Notes under the pieces: generated by a model | The model's input: the letters and a program-made list of their open reading frames with translations, nothing else | Databases searched by the model: none | Told to the model about the DNA's origin: nothing | Position numbers and translations under genes: made by a program | Assembly: GCA_020433835.1 (NCBI GenBank) | Contig: JAGRBY010000013.1 | Location: 1-32,203 of the forward strand | DNA from: Anaerolineae bacterium | Lineage (GTDB): Bacteria; Chloroflexota; Anaerolineae; 4572-78; J111 | Reading direction: 5' to 3' | DNA: 32,203 nucleotides | Shown here: in pieces, positions 7,471-16,761 of the stretch | How the letters are laid out: each line of letters opens with the position of its first letter | Numbering within the stretch: the stretch's first letter is position 1

Positions 7471-8946
7471 ATGACCGACCACAACAAGAGTAGTTTCAAC
7501 AAATCAATCATCCATGGTGCTTTCTGGACCTACAATACTTTTTACGGTGGTAAGTTGCTGGTCTTTGTCAGTACCATTATTTTAGCCCGGTTGCTCACCA
7601 AAGAAGATTTTGGGGTAGTGGGGTACGCACTGCTTATCCTCAGCTTTTTGGGGGTTATGGAAGATTTAGGCATCGGCAAGGCCCTAATCTACCATCGAGA
7701 TGACCCGGAAGCAGCCCACACCGCTTTTTGGCTGGGTTTGGCTACCGGCATTGCTTTATTCTTTGCCACCTGGTTTATTGCACCTCTGGCAGCGGTCTTT
7801 TTTAATGACGAACGCATTATTCCCATTACCCGCGTTTTGGGCTTAACCTTTCCCATCTTCGCTCTGGGTAACGTACACAGTTCGCTGCTGGAAAAAGATT
7901 TACAATTTAAGCATACGTTTGGCCCGGAAGTGGCCAAAATGGGTGGCAAAGGTATTATTTCAATCCTCTTTGCTCTGCTCAATTTTGGAGCCTGGAGTCT
8001 GGCCTTCGGTCAATTAACCGGTTCGCTTATTTCTACTATAGTCTACTGGCGTGTTTTACCCTGGCGACCGGCTTTTCGTTTCTCGCGCCGCCATGTAAAG
8101 CCCCTGCTCTCCTATGGCGGCAGCCTGGTACTGGTAGGGGCTATGGCGATGATTTCAACCAACGCCGATTATCTGTTTGTTGGACGTTATCTGGGGGCGG
8201 CTGCCTTGGGGGTTTATACCCTGGCTTATCGCATTCCGGAAATGGTCATTTTGCAAATCAGCAAAGTGGTAGCCCGCGTTCTTTTTCCGGCCTACACCAA
8301 AATTCGAGATGACTCCAAAGCTTTGCAGGAAGCATTTCTATCCACTATTCGCTATATCTCTCTAATCACCGTTCCCTTGGGAGTGGGTATGGCCTTAGTT
8401 GCCGAGCCGATGGTTTTAACGTTGTTTACAGAGAAATGGGCCGAGGCAATTCCGGTGGTACGGGCAATTTCTATCTACACCCTTCTTTTTTCTTTGGCGG
8501 CCAACGCCGGCAGTGTTCACAAAGCCCAGGGCCGCACTATGTTGATGACCAAATTGGCAGGCTTGCGTACCATCGTGCTTTTACCGGCCTTATGGTGGAC
8601 CACACACGGCCCAATGGCCGGCATTGCCGCTGTCGGTTGGGCGCAGGCAATTATCGCCCTCTTTAGCGCCACGCTTAATCTGGTTGTGGCTGCCCAAATG
8701 ATTAATGTTCCGCTGATGGTTGTGGCTGAAACTATCTGGCCATCTGCTATCAGCAGCGCGGTAATGGCCTTGGCAATTGTGGCAATGTTGTTTGTGACAG
8801 CCTCGATGCCGGTGTTTGTACAACTCATTGCGGCAGTGCTCGTTGGCATGCTCGTTTATGCCTTCGTGATAGCCTGGCTGCAACAACAACTTGTGATCAA
8901 AATGAGTCGTACTGTCCGGGCTGTTTTACTGCGGGGAGGAAATTAG
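7471..8946 (+). CDS. Polysaccharide flippase (MOP superfamily, Wzx type)
   Basis: A 491-residue membrane protein with about twelve to fourteen helices. The opening SIIHGAFWTY...LARLLTKEDFG is typical of the oligosaccharide flippase family, as is the amphipathic entry followed by tightly spaced helix pairs. It should carry the polyprenyl-linked repeat unit from the inner to the outer face of the membrane. ATG 7471 is chosen because the conserved N-terminal helix begins about ten residues later; a TTG at 7417 in the same frame would add 18 polar residues and overlap the small ORF at 7371-7469. The next gene follows three bases after the stop. Confidence 0.88.
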   Translation: MTDHNKSSFNKSIIHGAFWTYNTFYGGKLLVFVSTIILARLLTKEDFGVVGYALLILSFLGVMEDLGIGKALIYHRDDPEAAHTAFWLGLATGIALFFATWFIAPLAAVFFNDERIIPITRVLGLTFPIFALGNVHSSLLEKDLQFKHTFGPEVAKMGGKGIISILFALLNFGAWSLAFGQLTGSLISTIVYWRVLPWRPAFRFSRRHVKPLLSYGGSLVLVGAMAMISTNADYLFVGRYLGAAALGVYTLAYRIPEMVILQISKVVARVLFPAYTKIRDDSKALQEAFLSTIRYISLITVPLGVGMALVAEPMVLTLFTEKWAEAIPVVRAISIYTLLFSLAANAGSVHKAQGRTMLMTKLAGLRTIVLLPALWWTTHGPMAGIAAVGWAQAIIALFSATLNLVVAAQMINVPLMVVAETIWPSAISSAVMALAIVAMLFVTASMPVFVQLIAAVLVGMLVYAFVIAWLQQQLVIKMSRTVRAVLLRGGN

Positions 8947-8949
8947 TTT

Positions 8950-10083
8950 ATGCATGTTGTTCAGATCATTGATGGGCTTCACTATGGTGGTGCTCAGAAA
9001 ATGCAGGTCGTACTGGCCCAAGAGATGCGCCGCCGTAACGTTAAGTTGACGGTGATAAGCCTGCGCGATGAAACGGAAGGTGCGACCACTGCCCAGGAGT
9101 TACGAGACCTCGGTGCCCGCGTCGCATTTTTTCCAGGTAACCGCCTGTTTGATCCGGGGCGTATTTGGCGAATGGTTCGCTTTTTAAGGCAAGAGTCATT
9201 TGATATTGTTCATGCCCATCTTACCTACGCCAATATTCTGGGCACGTTGACCGGGCGGCTGGCCGGTATTCCAACCATTGCCTCGCTGCGGAACGAAAGC
9301 ATTGACAGCCATCGCGTTCGGGCCGGGGTGGAGGCCTGGCTTCTGCGCCATTGGGCTAATCGGGTAATGGCTGTTGGCCATGCTACTGCCAAAGCCCATC
9401 AAGCGCGGCTGCACGGCCAACGCATCGAACCCATTCCCAGTGCCATGTCCCTCTTTCCACCCTTACCGCCGGCAGAACGGAACGCATTACGCACAGAACT
9501 TGTTGGTAATGCCAATCGGCCTCTACTGATTGCGGTAGGGCGGCTGCATCCTCAAAAAGGATACAGTGATTTACTTAATGCTTTTGCTAATCTGCACGAA
9601 TCCCATCCCGATGCTTTTCTCGTGATCGCCGGTGGTGGTCAGCTCTATGACGAACTGACCAACCAAATCAAAACGTTAAAATTAGAAGGCGATGTTCGGC
9701 TGCTTGGTCCGCGCAATGATGTGCCGCAATTGTTAGGGGCCAGCGATATTTTCGTGAGTGCCTCACATTGGGAAGGCTTACCGGTATCCGTTTTGGAAGC
9801 GATGGCTGCCGGGCTGCCTATTGTGGCTACGAAAGTTAGTGATGTGCCCAAGATTGTTCCGGCAGGAACCGGTCTGTTGGTTGCTGCCCACGCACCGGAT
9901 GAACTCGCCAGAGCTATCCACACCTTACTGGCCGATCCAACCCGGCGGCAAATATTCGGTGCGGCGGCTCAAGCTCACATTGCTCGCCATCACGCTCCGG
10001 CTGCGTGGGGTGACAAGATTATGGCTTTCTATAATGATCTTTTGGCCGGTCAAACCGGCGTATTGGCTGGGGTCGCCCCATGA
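8950..10083 (+). CDS. GT4-family glycosyltransferase
   Basis: A 377-residue GT-B enzyme. The N-terminal acceptor domain shows the GGAQK loop (13-17) and FDIVHAHLTYAN (84-95). The C-terminal donor domain shows VGRLHPQKGY (196-205) and E275-GLPVSVL-E283 (E-x7-E), the GT4 nucleotide-sugar site. GGGGAGGAAAT just upstream, overlapping the flippase end, is a good ribosome site for ATG 8950. Its end overlaps the next gene by four bases (ATGA). It presumably adds one residue of the repeat unit; the sugar is unknown. Confidence 0.9.
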   Translation: MHVVQIIDGLHYGGAQKMQVVLAQEMRRRNVKLTVISLRDETEGATTAQELRDLGARVAFFPGNRLFDPGRIWRMVRFLRQESFDIVHAHLTYANILGTLTGRLAGIPTIASLRNESIDSHRVRAGVEAWLLRHWANRVMAVGHATAKAHQARLHGQRIEPIPSAMSLFPPLPPAERNALRTELVGNANRPLLIAVGRLHPQKGYSDLLNAFANLHESHPDAFLVIAGGGQLYDELTNQIKTLKLEGDVRLLGPRNDVPQLLGASDIFVSASHWEGLPVSVLEAMAAGLPIVATKVSDVPKIVPAGTGLLVAAHAPDELARAIHTLLADPTRRQIFGAAAQAHIARHHAPAAWGDKIMAFYNDLLAGQTGVLAGVAP

Positions 10084-11216
10084 AATCAGATACACTGCGA
10101 ACAGCGATGATCATTCAGGCTTATCATCCTCACATCGGTGGGGCAGAGCGACAGTTAGCGGCTTTGGCCCCTTTGCTTCACAACCAGGGCGTTGACGTTC
10201 AGGTTCTTACGCGCCGTTATCCTGGTTTGGCCCCTTTTGAGCAAATTGATGGCGTCCCGGTTCATCGGCTGCCAATTCCCGGCCCTAAACCGATGGCTTC
10301 GTTTTCGTTTACCATGACCGCACTCCCGCTGTTGAGACAGCTTAAACCGGATGTTATCCACGCCCACGAACTTCTTTCTCCAACGACCACGGCTGTCACA
10401 GCCAAGCGTTTGTTTCGCGTGCCGGTGGTGGCTAAGGTTCTGCGCGGTGGTGTGTTGGGCGATGTGGCCAAATTAAAAAGTAAACCATTGGGCAGCAATC
10501 GCATTTCGTCGTTTCGGAAGCATGTTGATGCATTCATTACCATCAGCCATGAAATTGACGAAGAGTTAGCTGAACTCGGCATTGGTCAAGAGCGCCGACC
10601 CTTTATTCCTAACGGCGTCGATACCGAGCGCTTTAAGCCTCTGCCATCGGCCGCCAGAAAAGTGCTGCGCCAAAACTTGAGTCTGCCGGATGTGCCCATC
10701 GTCATTTTTACAGGTCGCCTGGCCGCAGAAAAGCGGGTTGACCAACTGGTGGCGCTCTGGCCTGAAGTTCGAGCCGTTCAGCCCGATGCCTTGCTGTTGG
10801 TGCTGGGTACCGGTGAGGAGGAGACGGCTCTCAAAAAAGCCGCCGGAGACGGCGTTCGCTTCGAGGGTCGCGTTGACGATGTTGTGCCTTATTTACAGGC
10901 CGCCGATCTTTTTGTGCTGCCTTCCGCGACGGAAGGATTATCGAATGCCTTGCTTGAGGCCTTGTCCAGCGGCATGGCCACCGTGGCCACAAAAGTGGGC
11001 GGCGCACCTGATGTTATTGATCACCAGAGAAGCGGCTGGCTGGTGCCGCCCGACCAACCGGCTGCTTTGCAAGAAGCGATTATTACCCTGTTGAGCCAAC
11101 CCGACTGCCGCACCGAACTGGGCCGGCGCGGGCGCGACTATATTGTCAGTAAATACGCGCTGCCGGTTATCGCCGAACGTTTGCGAACCCTTTATGAGCG
11201 GGTCTCGGCCAACTGA
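10080..11216 (+). CDS. GT4-family glycosyltransferase
   Basis: A 378-residue GT-B enzyme, paralogous in layout to the gene before it. Landmarks are GGAERQ (20-25), PDVIHAHELLS (90-100), the hinge region IPNGVDTERF (176-185), FTGRLAAEKR (210-219) and E285-GLSNALL-E293 (E-x7-E). The ATGA overlap with the upstream gene implies coupled translation. Repeat B copy 2 starts immediately after its stop codon, so this gene may end a transcription segment. Donor and acceptor are not predictable from the sequence. Confidence 0.9.
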   Translation: MKSDTLRTAMIIQAYHPHIGGAERQLAALAPLLHNQGVDVQVLTRRYPGLAPFEQIDGVPVHRLPIPGPKPMASFSFTMTALPLLRQLKPDVIHAHELLSPTTTAVTAKRLFRVPVVAKVLRGGVLGDVAKLKSKPLGSNRISSFRKHVDAFITISHEIDEELAELGIGQERRPFIPNGVDTERFKPLPSAARKVLRQNLSLPDVPIVIFTGRLAAEKRVDQLVALWPEVRAVQPDALLLVLGTGEEETALKKAAGDGVRFEGRVDDVVPYLQAADLFVLPSATEGLSNALLEALSSGMATVATKVGGAPDVIDHQRSGWLVPPDQPAALQEAIITLLSQPDCRTELGRRGRDYIVSKYALPVIAERLRTLYERVSAN

Positions 11217-11325
11217 TATGGCCCAGAAACCAGGGTTTTTAGCGTTAAAAAGAGCATTTTTGGTTGCAAAAAGTTATCAATGCGGTATCAAAACCCTGGT
11301 TTCTATAAAAGTGCAAGCATAGTAA
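11217..11325 (+). repeat. Palindromic repeat family B, copy 2
   Basis: The 80-bp core 11225-11304 has perfect 15-bp arms agaaaccagggtttt (11225-11239) and aaaaccctggtttct (11290-11304). It begins directly after the stop codon of the GT4 gene and has the same orientation as copies 1 and 3. The outer arms plus the conserved inner tract tagcgttaaaaagagc are shared with copy 1. There is no T-tract after the right arm, so it is not a classic intrinsic terminator. Confidence 0.87.
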
Positions 11326-11364
11326 GCATCATCAGCCAGACTGAATAAATTTGGAAAGAAATCA

Positions 11365-12309
11365 ATGAATCAAGCAAGCCCTACACATGTCACCCCTATC
11401 GCCCCGGCACGCGATATTCGACTGCCTGACTTTATGATTGCCGGTGCCCAAAAATCCGGCACAACATCGCTGCACAACTATCTCGAAAGTCATAGCCAGG
11501 TTTATTTTCCGGAACAGCCTCAAGAACTTCATTACTTCGACATCGACGAAAACTTTAATAAAGGATTGGCCTATTACGAGTCATTTTTTAGAGAGGCACA
11601 GCCGGAACAGACAGCTATCGGGCAAACTTCGCCTCTCTATATTTACGAACCTCAGGCTCCGGCGCGAATAGCGCAGCTGCTGCCGCAGGTGAAATTGATC
11701 TTTATCTTGCGCAACCCTGTCGAGCGTGCCTATTCACATTATTGGCACTCAGTCAAAAAAGGGTACGAAACAGTGTCATTTGAAAAGGCTCTGGAGTTGG
11801 AGTCGAACCGGCTTAGACAAGGAGCATCACAGCGTCGTAACTACTCCTATGTTGATCGCGGTTATTACAGCCGGCAGCTTGAACGGTTTCTGAAACTTTT
11901 CTCGCGTGATCAAATACTGGTGTTACTCACCGAAGAACTCAGCCGGGAAACGGCCGCTACGCTCGATCGATGCTGCGATTTTCTAAATATCGACCGCCAG
12001 GGAGCTGAGATTGTCAATGGTTTGAATGAAAAACGGTGGAATACGTCGGGTATCCCCCGTTTTCCTGCCATCCAGCGGTTGACTGCCCCGTGGCGGTTTA
12101 AATCCGCATTGGTCGATAAAATTATTTGGCGAATTGATCGCTTAAATCTAAAACAGGTTCGTTACTCGGCCATGGATTCGGCCACGCGCGAAAAATTGGA
12201 AACGATCTTTGCGCCGGAATATGAGCGTTTGGCTGCGTTATTCAATCTTGATCTGGCAGCCTGGTCTAAGCCAACAGCCTCTAAAAACCAAGTGAAGGAT
12301 AGCTCGTAA
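11365..12309 (+). CDS. PAPS-dependent sulfotransferase
   Basis: A 314-residue protein of the carbohydrate sulfotransferase family, which moves sulfate from PAPS to a sugar hydroxyl or amine. The 5'-phosphosulfate loop AGAQKSGTTSL is at 26-36. QELHYFD (53-59) resembles the K-E-P-H-F/Y-F segment that carries the catalytic Glu in heparan-type enzymes. The 3'-phosphate site is LRNPVERAYSHYWH (115-128) with Arg116 and Ser124 in the expected spacing. It has no signal peptide or membrane helix, so it is predicted cytoplasmic and would act on nucleotide- or lipid-linked sugars before export. The next gene begins directly after its stop. PAPS-making genes are not in the window. Confidence 0.88.
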   Translation: MNQASPTHVTPIAPARDIRLPDFMIAGAQKSGTTSLHNYLESHSQVYFPEQPQELHYFDIDENFNKGLAYYESFFREAQPEQTAIGQTSPLYIYEPQAPARIAQLLPQVKLIFILRNPVERAYSHYWHSVKKGYETVSFEKALELESNRLRQGASQRRNYSYVDRGYYSRQLERFLKLFSRDQILVLLTEELSRETAATLDRCCDFLNIDRQGAEIVNGLNEKRWNTSGIPRFPAIQRLTAPWRFKSALVDKIIWRIDRLNLKQVRYSAMDSATREKLETIFAPEYERLAALFNLDLAAWSKPTASKNQVKDSS

Positions 12310-13581
12310 ATGATTGCAAAACTGTTCTGGTTGTGCGTGGGCAGCATTGGTTATGCCTACGCCGGATATCCCATCATCCTTACGCTGCTTGCTCGCCTAA
12401 GACCTAAGCCCCAACCCTATCCGCCCGCCACGCCTTCCGTAACGCTTTTGGTTGCGGCTCATAATGAGGAAACCGTCATCGCTCAGAAGCTCGAAAACAG
12501 TTTAGCGCTGGATTATCCTCGCCGGCAGTTGCAGATTATCGTTGCCGCCGACGGCTCAAGCGATCGCACGGCGGATATTGTGCGCCAATATGCTGACCAG
12601 GGCATCGAATTAAGTTTCAGCCCGCCGCGCCGTGGCAAAATGGCCGCCATCAATCGGGCCATGCAGCAAGCACGTGGCGAGGTCGTTGTCTTTTCCGATG
12701 CAAATAACATGTATGCCGCCGATACGTTGCGGGCGCTGGTTGCCCCCTTTGCCGACCCCACAGTCGGCGCAGCAACCGGAGCCAAATCGATTTTGCGTGG
12801 CGACGGCGTTTTGGGCGAGTCGGAAGGCATGTATTGGAAGTATGAGTCATTTATTAAGAAGCAAGAGACGCACCTGGGTAGCTGTACGGGTGTGGCTGGA
12901 GAGATTTTGGCCCTGCGACGGCGTCTGTTCGAAACGCCGCCCGATTACGTCATCAACGATGATTTTTATATGGCGATGCGCGTAAGCAAGCAGGGCTATC
13001 GAGTGGTTTATATCCCTCAGGCGCGTTCGTACGAAAGGGTATCGCTGTCGGCGCAGGATGAAATGACCCGCCGGGCGCGGATTGTGGCCGGTCGTTATCA
13101 GGCAATTGCCCTGGCCGGCGACCTGCTGCCCCGGCATAACCTTTTGCTCGTTTGGCAGGTTGTGTCTCATAAATTTCTGCGCCCGTTGGTGCCGCTGGCG
13201 ATGATTGGGGCCTTGGTGACAAATCTGCTTAGTCTGGAGCAGGCCACCCAAAAAAAGGGTATAACTTTGCTTTCGCTTGCGCCCCCTGTTAATTGGCTAG
13301 TGCTTCTGGGGCAGATGCTTTTTTATGGAGCCGCCTGGTTGGGTAATCAGTTGGAAGATAAAAATCATAAGCTGGCTAAGGTGCTCTACCTGCCCACCTT
13401 TTTGGTAAACAGTAATCTGGCCGCCCTAACCGGTTTGTATCGATTTGTGTCGGGGGGGCAAGCCACAACGTGGCAGCGCGTAAACCGTCGAGCGGAGCCT
13501 GCTCCGGTTATGAGTCAGCCAACATATAAAAATGGTATAGGACATCACCCGCAAGAGAGTAAAGTATCCAGCTATCTATAA
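12310..13581 (+). CDS. Membrane GT2 glycosyltransferase, processive/synthase type
   Basis: A 423-residue enzyme. One membrane helix lies at the N-terminus (about 5-26), a GT-A domain covers 40-270, and about three helices lie near the C-terminus. Catalytic landmarks are DGSSDRT, SDANNMY in the DxD position, SCTGVAGEILALRR, and NDDFYMAMRV with the putative catalytic base. The usual QxxRW of cellulose and hyaluronan synthases appears as TRRARIVAGRYQ. No PilZ domain follows, unlike BcsA. It starts right after the sulfotransferase stop (TAAATG), so the two are co-translated. The BcsB-like gene downstream makes a synthase-type export pair plausible. It could alternatively add a single residue, as many GT2 enzymes do. 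Confidence 0.87.
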   Translation: MIAKLFWLCVGSIGYAYAGYPIILTLLARLRPKPQPYPPATPSVTLLVAAHNEETVIAQKLENSLALDYPRRQLQIIVAADGSSDRTADIVRQYADQGIELSFSPPRRGKMAAINRAMQQARGEVVVFSDANNMYAADTLRALVAPFADPTVGAATGAKSILRGDGVLGESEGMYWKYESFIKKQETHLGSCTGVAGEILALRRRLFETPPDYVINDDFYMAMRVSKQGYRVVYIPQARSYERVSLSAQDEMTRRARIVAGRYQAIALAGDLLPRHNLLLVWQVVSHKFLRPLVPLAMIGALVTNLLSLEQATQKKGITLLSLAPPVNWLVLLGQMLFYGAAWLGNQLEDKNHKLAKVLYLPTFLVNSNLAALTGLYRFVSGGQATTWQRVNRRAEPAPVMSQPTYKNGIGHHPQESKVSSYL

Positions 13582-13713
13582 ATTTGTATTGAAATACGTT
13601 ATCACACAGCCACCTTTAACAAATAACAAGGTACTTCAATCCATCGTATAAGCACTTGAGCGCTACAGCAAGAACGGAAGGTCTGGTTAAAGTAACAAAT
13701 GGGAGCATTAAGT

Positions 13714-16656
13714 ATGATGAAAAAATTTTTGTATCGCTTAGGTATTGTTGGCATTGCCTTGTCTTTCATGATAACCCATACCTCACAGGGCTACGCTCAA
13801 AGCGAAAAGCCGGTCGCCGCCGGGGTATGCAGCAACTTGTTAACCAATGGCGATTTTGAGGCAAGCAGCGGTTGGAACTTAACATCCAGCGAACTGCCGG
13901 CTCAATACAGCCCTTTGGCCTACAGCGGCAACCAAAGCTTATTGCTGGGGTTAGAGAGCCAGCAAGTTAGCGACACGCCGGTCTGGTCCGCAGCGCGACA
14001 AACGGTTGCGCTTTCGGATGACACGGCTATCACACTCTCTTTTCGCTATCGTGTCCAGAGCGACCCCAATCCGGGTGATGATCGCTTTTTTGTGGCGCTG
14101 CTTGATGAAGACGATGAGGTGATTGAGACTCTTATCGATGATGCAGCTGAAAGTGGCGAATGGCAGTTATTTAGCCAGGCGATTTCACCCAACGCGGCTG
14201 AGCCGCTCCAAATTTACTTTGGTGTTGAAAACGATGGTCTTGACGGTGCGACCCAGGTATTGGTCGACGATGTTCAGCTCTGCCCGTCTGCTACCATTGG
14301 TTCGAACCAGCCGGCGGGTACTACCGAAGTTGTTACTGCTTCACCGTCGCTAACAGAAACCACTACAGTAATACCGGTTGATGATGAGGCCGTGGTTGAT
14401 TTTGAATTATTAGGCGTTGAGTCTATCAATCTGGAAAGTCCGTTTGGTCGAGAATTATTGCGCTTTAGCTTGCCCCCAACCTGGCAACCGGCTGAAGGGG
14501 CGGAGCTTCAATTAGACCTGACCATGCTGGTCAACAACCTGCCCTCCTTAGATGTAGAAGAGAGGGTGGCACCTTTCCAGGGTTCGTTGCAAGTCTTGCT
14601 TAATAAAAAGCTGTTGACCTCTATCATGGTTAGTGAAAATGATGCACAAACCATTACTATTCCTCTGCCGCCCACTGCGTTTGAGTCTACGCGTTCTGAT
14701 GGTCAGCAAGAGTTAGATTTTGCTTTAAAGGCAGATATTAATTGTGGTACGGCGCACCAAATGACCGTTGTCGTGCAGCCTACTTCACGGTTTATTATTC
14801 CACATCAAATTGTTTCACCTCCAACCGATCTACGGTGGTTACCCAAGCCCATTTATCAAGAGGCATCATTTTTGCCCGATACGGCTGTGCTTATCGTTCC
14901 CGAGGAGCCAACGTCAGACCAAATGCAGGCCGCACTTTCCGTAGCTGCCGGCTTTGGACAAATGACAAGAAGCAAATTAGAGCTGGATTTTATGCCGGTC
15001 GACCAATTAACTGCGGACATACAAGAGAACAACCATCTGATTTTTGTCGGTGATGCCGCTGCATTGCCCATTCTTGAAGAGGTAACCTTACCGGCACCCA
15101 GCGACGGCACACAGTTTGAGGCCGATGGGGCCGACCCCGATGATGGTATTATCCAGATGGCGGTTTCACCCTGGAGCGATGCCCACGTTGTTTTGGTTGT
15201 TGGTGGCAATTCTGACACAGCCGTAGTTAAGGCTGCCCAAGCTGTGAGTTCCGGGTTTGTCAGAGTGGGTACGCAAAACAATCTGGCCTTGGTGGCCCAG
15301 ATTCACCCCGGCGACTTTGTTACCAATCCCAACGTTGTTGATCGAACCTTTGCCGAACTGGGTTATGATATTCGGCAGGTCAACAGCCAAGGCACAAACT
15401 ATATTGAATATAACTTTAATGTGCCCCCTGGATACATTGGTGATCCCGAAGCGTATCTGGACCTGGTCATGAACCATTCGGCGCTGCTGGATTACGAGCA
15501 ATCGGGTCTCAGCGTCCGGTTGAATAACATCTCTATCGGCAGCGTTCGATTTGGTGAAGAGTTTACCAGCCCCAACCAAATTCGCTTTAGTATTCCGCGT
15601 TCGGCGCTGCTGCCCGGAAAAAATGAACTGGAGTTCCGGGCCGAACTGGAACCTTCTAACGATTGTATCAACCCCAATATTGGCGGTTTGTGGCTCACTA
15701 TCTGGCCGGAGTCGTTACTTCATTTACCGCTCAACCCTGCGCCTGGTGAGATAAAGTTAAATCTCGAATTGCACCAACATCCTGATCCTTTTGTTCAAAA
15801 TTCAAGCTTAGGCAGTACGGCCTTTGTACTGCCCTCTAACAATCCTGTCGCCTGGAGGGTTGCAGCCCAACTTGCCTTTGAACTTGGCGATAAAAGTGAT
15901 ACTGTTTTGGCCGATATTAGGGCCTTTTACGGGGATGATATTCCTGAAGATGTTCGGCAAACACGCCATACCATCATTGTGGGTCGGCCCAGTCAACTGC
16001 CTATCATCCAAACCTTAAATGACGTTATGCCTGTTACGTTTGATACAAGCAGCGATATTGCCTCTGAGCGCCAAATGCGGGTGAGCTATCGCTTACCGCC
16101 CGAAGTAAGCCTCGGCTATCTGCAATTGTTTCCTTCGCCCTGGAGCAAGAGCCATCTTATTTTAACCGTCCTTGGCAGCACCGATCAAGGGGTTGAGTGG
16201 GCCGGTCGGGCACTGCTGGAGCCGGATCTGCGCGGTAATCTGGCAAACAATCTGGCTATCATCAGCGATGAGCAAATTATAAACGGCGAACCGCAACCCC
16301 AACAAAGTCTCGCCGAGGCAGCCCCTGCGTCTGCTGCGGATACGCCCGCTGTTGCTGACACAAACACCACTGCCGATACAGGCGAGGTTGCAGACACGAC
16401 CGAAATTGTAGAGGCAGATGAGTCGGCCCTGGCCAGTACGTCCGAAGATACAGCCGACGCATTTGTTGCACCCGACCCCGAAACAATTGAGGTTGAGAAC
16501 GTCAGTTCCGCTTCGGTCGAAGGCCATCCATCCTGGATTTTACCGCTATTGGGAGGATCATTAGGGCTGTCGGTCTTAATTCTACTTATCGCCTTAATAA
16601 GCGGTTGGCGAAAGCGTAGAGTACCTTCTCTTGTAAAACAAAATGGTAGAATGTAG
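13714..16656 (+). CDS. BcsB-like exopolysaccharide secretion protein with N-terminal carbohydrate-binding-like domain
   Basis: A 980-residue exported protein. A signal peptide ends at GYA/QS (about 28). Residues 32-190 (LTNGDFEASSGW ... VLVDDVQLC) look like a galactose-binding-type beta-sandwich. Residues 230-860 resemble two successive BcsB halves: each has a jelly-roll with a LNKK/LNNI type strand and a Cys-containing strand (INCGTAHQ, SNDCINPN), then a flavodoxin-like segment ending in a paired IFVGD / IIVGRPSQLPI strand. A long Ala/Asp/Thr-rich linker (about 865-930) leads to one C-terminal membrane helix and a basic tail. In cellulose synthesis BcsB escorts the polymer away from the synthase. 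ATG 13714 is chosen because GGGAG lies eight bases upstream; ATG 13699 is an alternative. Confidence 0.8.
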   Translation: MMKKFLYRLGIVGIALSFMITHTSQGYAQSEKPVAAGVCSNLLTNGDFEASSGWNLTSSELPAQYSPLAYSGNQSLLLGLESQQVSDTPVWSAARQTVALSDDTAITLSFRYRVQSDPNPGDDRFFVALLDEDDEVIETLIDDAAESGEWQLFSQAISPNAAEPLQIYFGVENDGLDGATQVLVDDVQLCPSATIGSNQPAGTTEVVTASPSLTETTTVIPVDDEAVVDFELLGVESINLESPFGRELLRFSLPPTWQPAEGAELQLDLTMLVNNLPSLDVEERVAPFQGSLQVLLNKKLLTSIMVSENDAQTITIPLPPTAFESTRSDGQQELDFALKADINCGTAHQMTVVVQPTSRFIIPHQIVSPPTDLRWLPKPIYQEASFLPDTAVLIVPEEPTSDQMQAALSVAAGFGQMTRSKLELDFMPVDQLTADIQENNHLIFVGDAAALPILEEVTLPAPSDGTQFEADGADPDDGIIQMAVSPWSDAHVVLVVGGNSDTAVVKAAQAVSSGFVRVGTQNNLALVAQIHPGDFVTNPNVVDRTFAELGYDIRQVNSQGTNYIEYNFNVPPGYIGDPEAYLDLVMNHSALLDYEQSGLSVRLNNISIGSVRFGEEFTSPNQIRFSIPRSALLPGKNELEFRAELEPSNDCINPNIGGLWLTIWPESLLHLPLNPAPGEIKLNLELHQHPDPFVQNSSLGSTAFVLPSNNPVAWRVAAQLAFELGDKSDTVLADIRAFYGDDIPEDVRQTRHTIIVGRPSQLPIIQTLNDVMPVTFDTSSDIASERQMRVSYRLPPEVSLGYLQLFPSPWSKSHLILTVLGSTDQGVEWAGRALLEPDLRGNLANNLAIISDEQIINGEPQPQQSLAEAAPASAADTPAVADTNTTADTGEVADTTEIVEADESALASTSEDTADAFVAPDPETIEVENVSSASVEGHPSWILPLLGGSLGLSVLILLIALISGWRKRRVPSLVKQNGRM

Positions 16657-16761
16657 TTTTTGAATGGTAACCTTTGAAAGGGTAGGAGGTATTTCGGCAA
16701 TAAAAACCATTATTTCTATAGAGACCGGTGAATAAACGTAAAGGAGTAAGGAGGCAACACT

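Noticed and set aside
12310..13581. PilZ domain in the GT2 enzyme
   Set aside because: No RxxxR or D/NxSxxG motif was found; the C-terminus ends in membrane helices and a short polar tail.
13582..13713. Possible c-di-GMP riboswitch upstream of the BcsB-like gene
   Set aside because: A fragment gaacggaaggtctgg is only loosely like the GEMM consensus; the conserved GCAAA and second stem are missing.
16185..16700. 171-codon minus-strand frame opposite the BcsB-like gene
   Set aside because: Ser/Ala-rich antisense of the low-complexity linker; no ribosome site and no domain.
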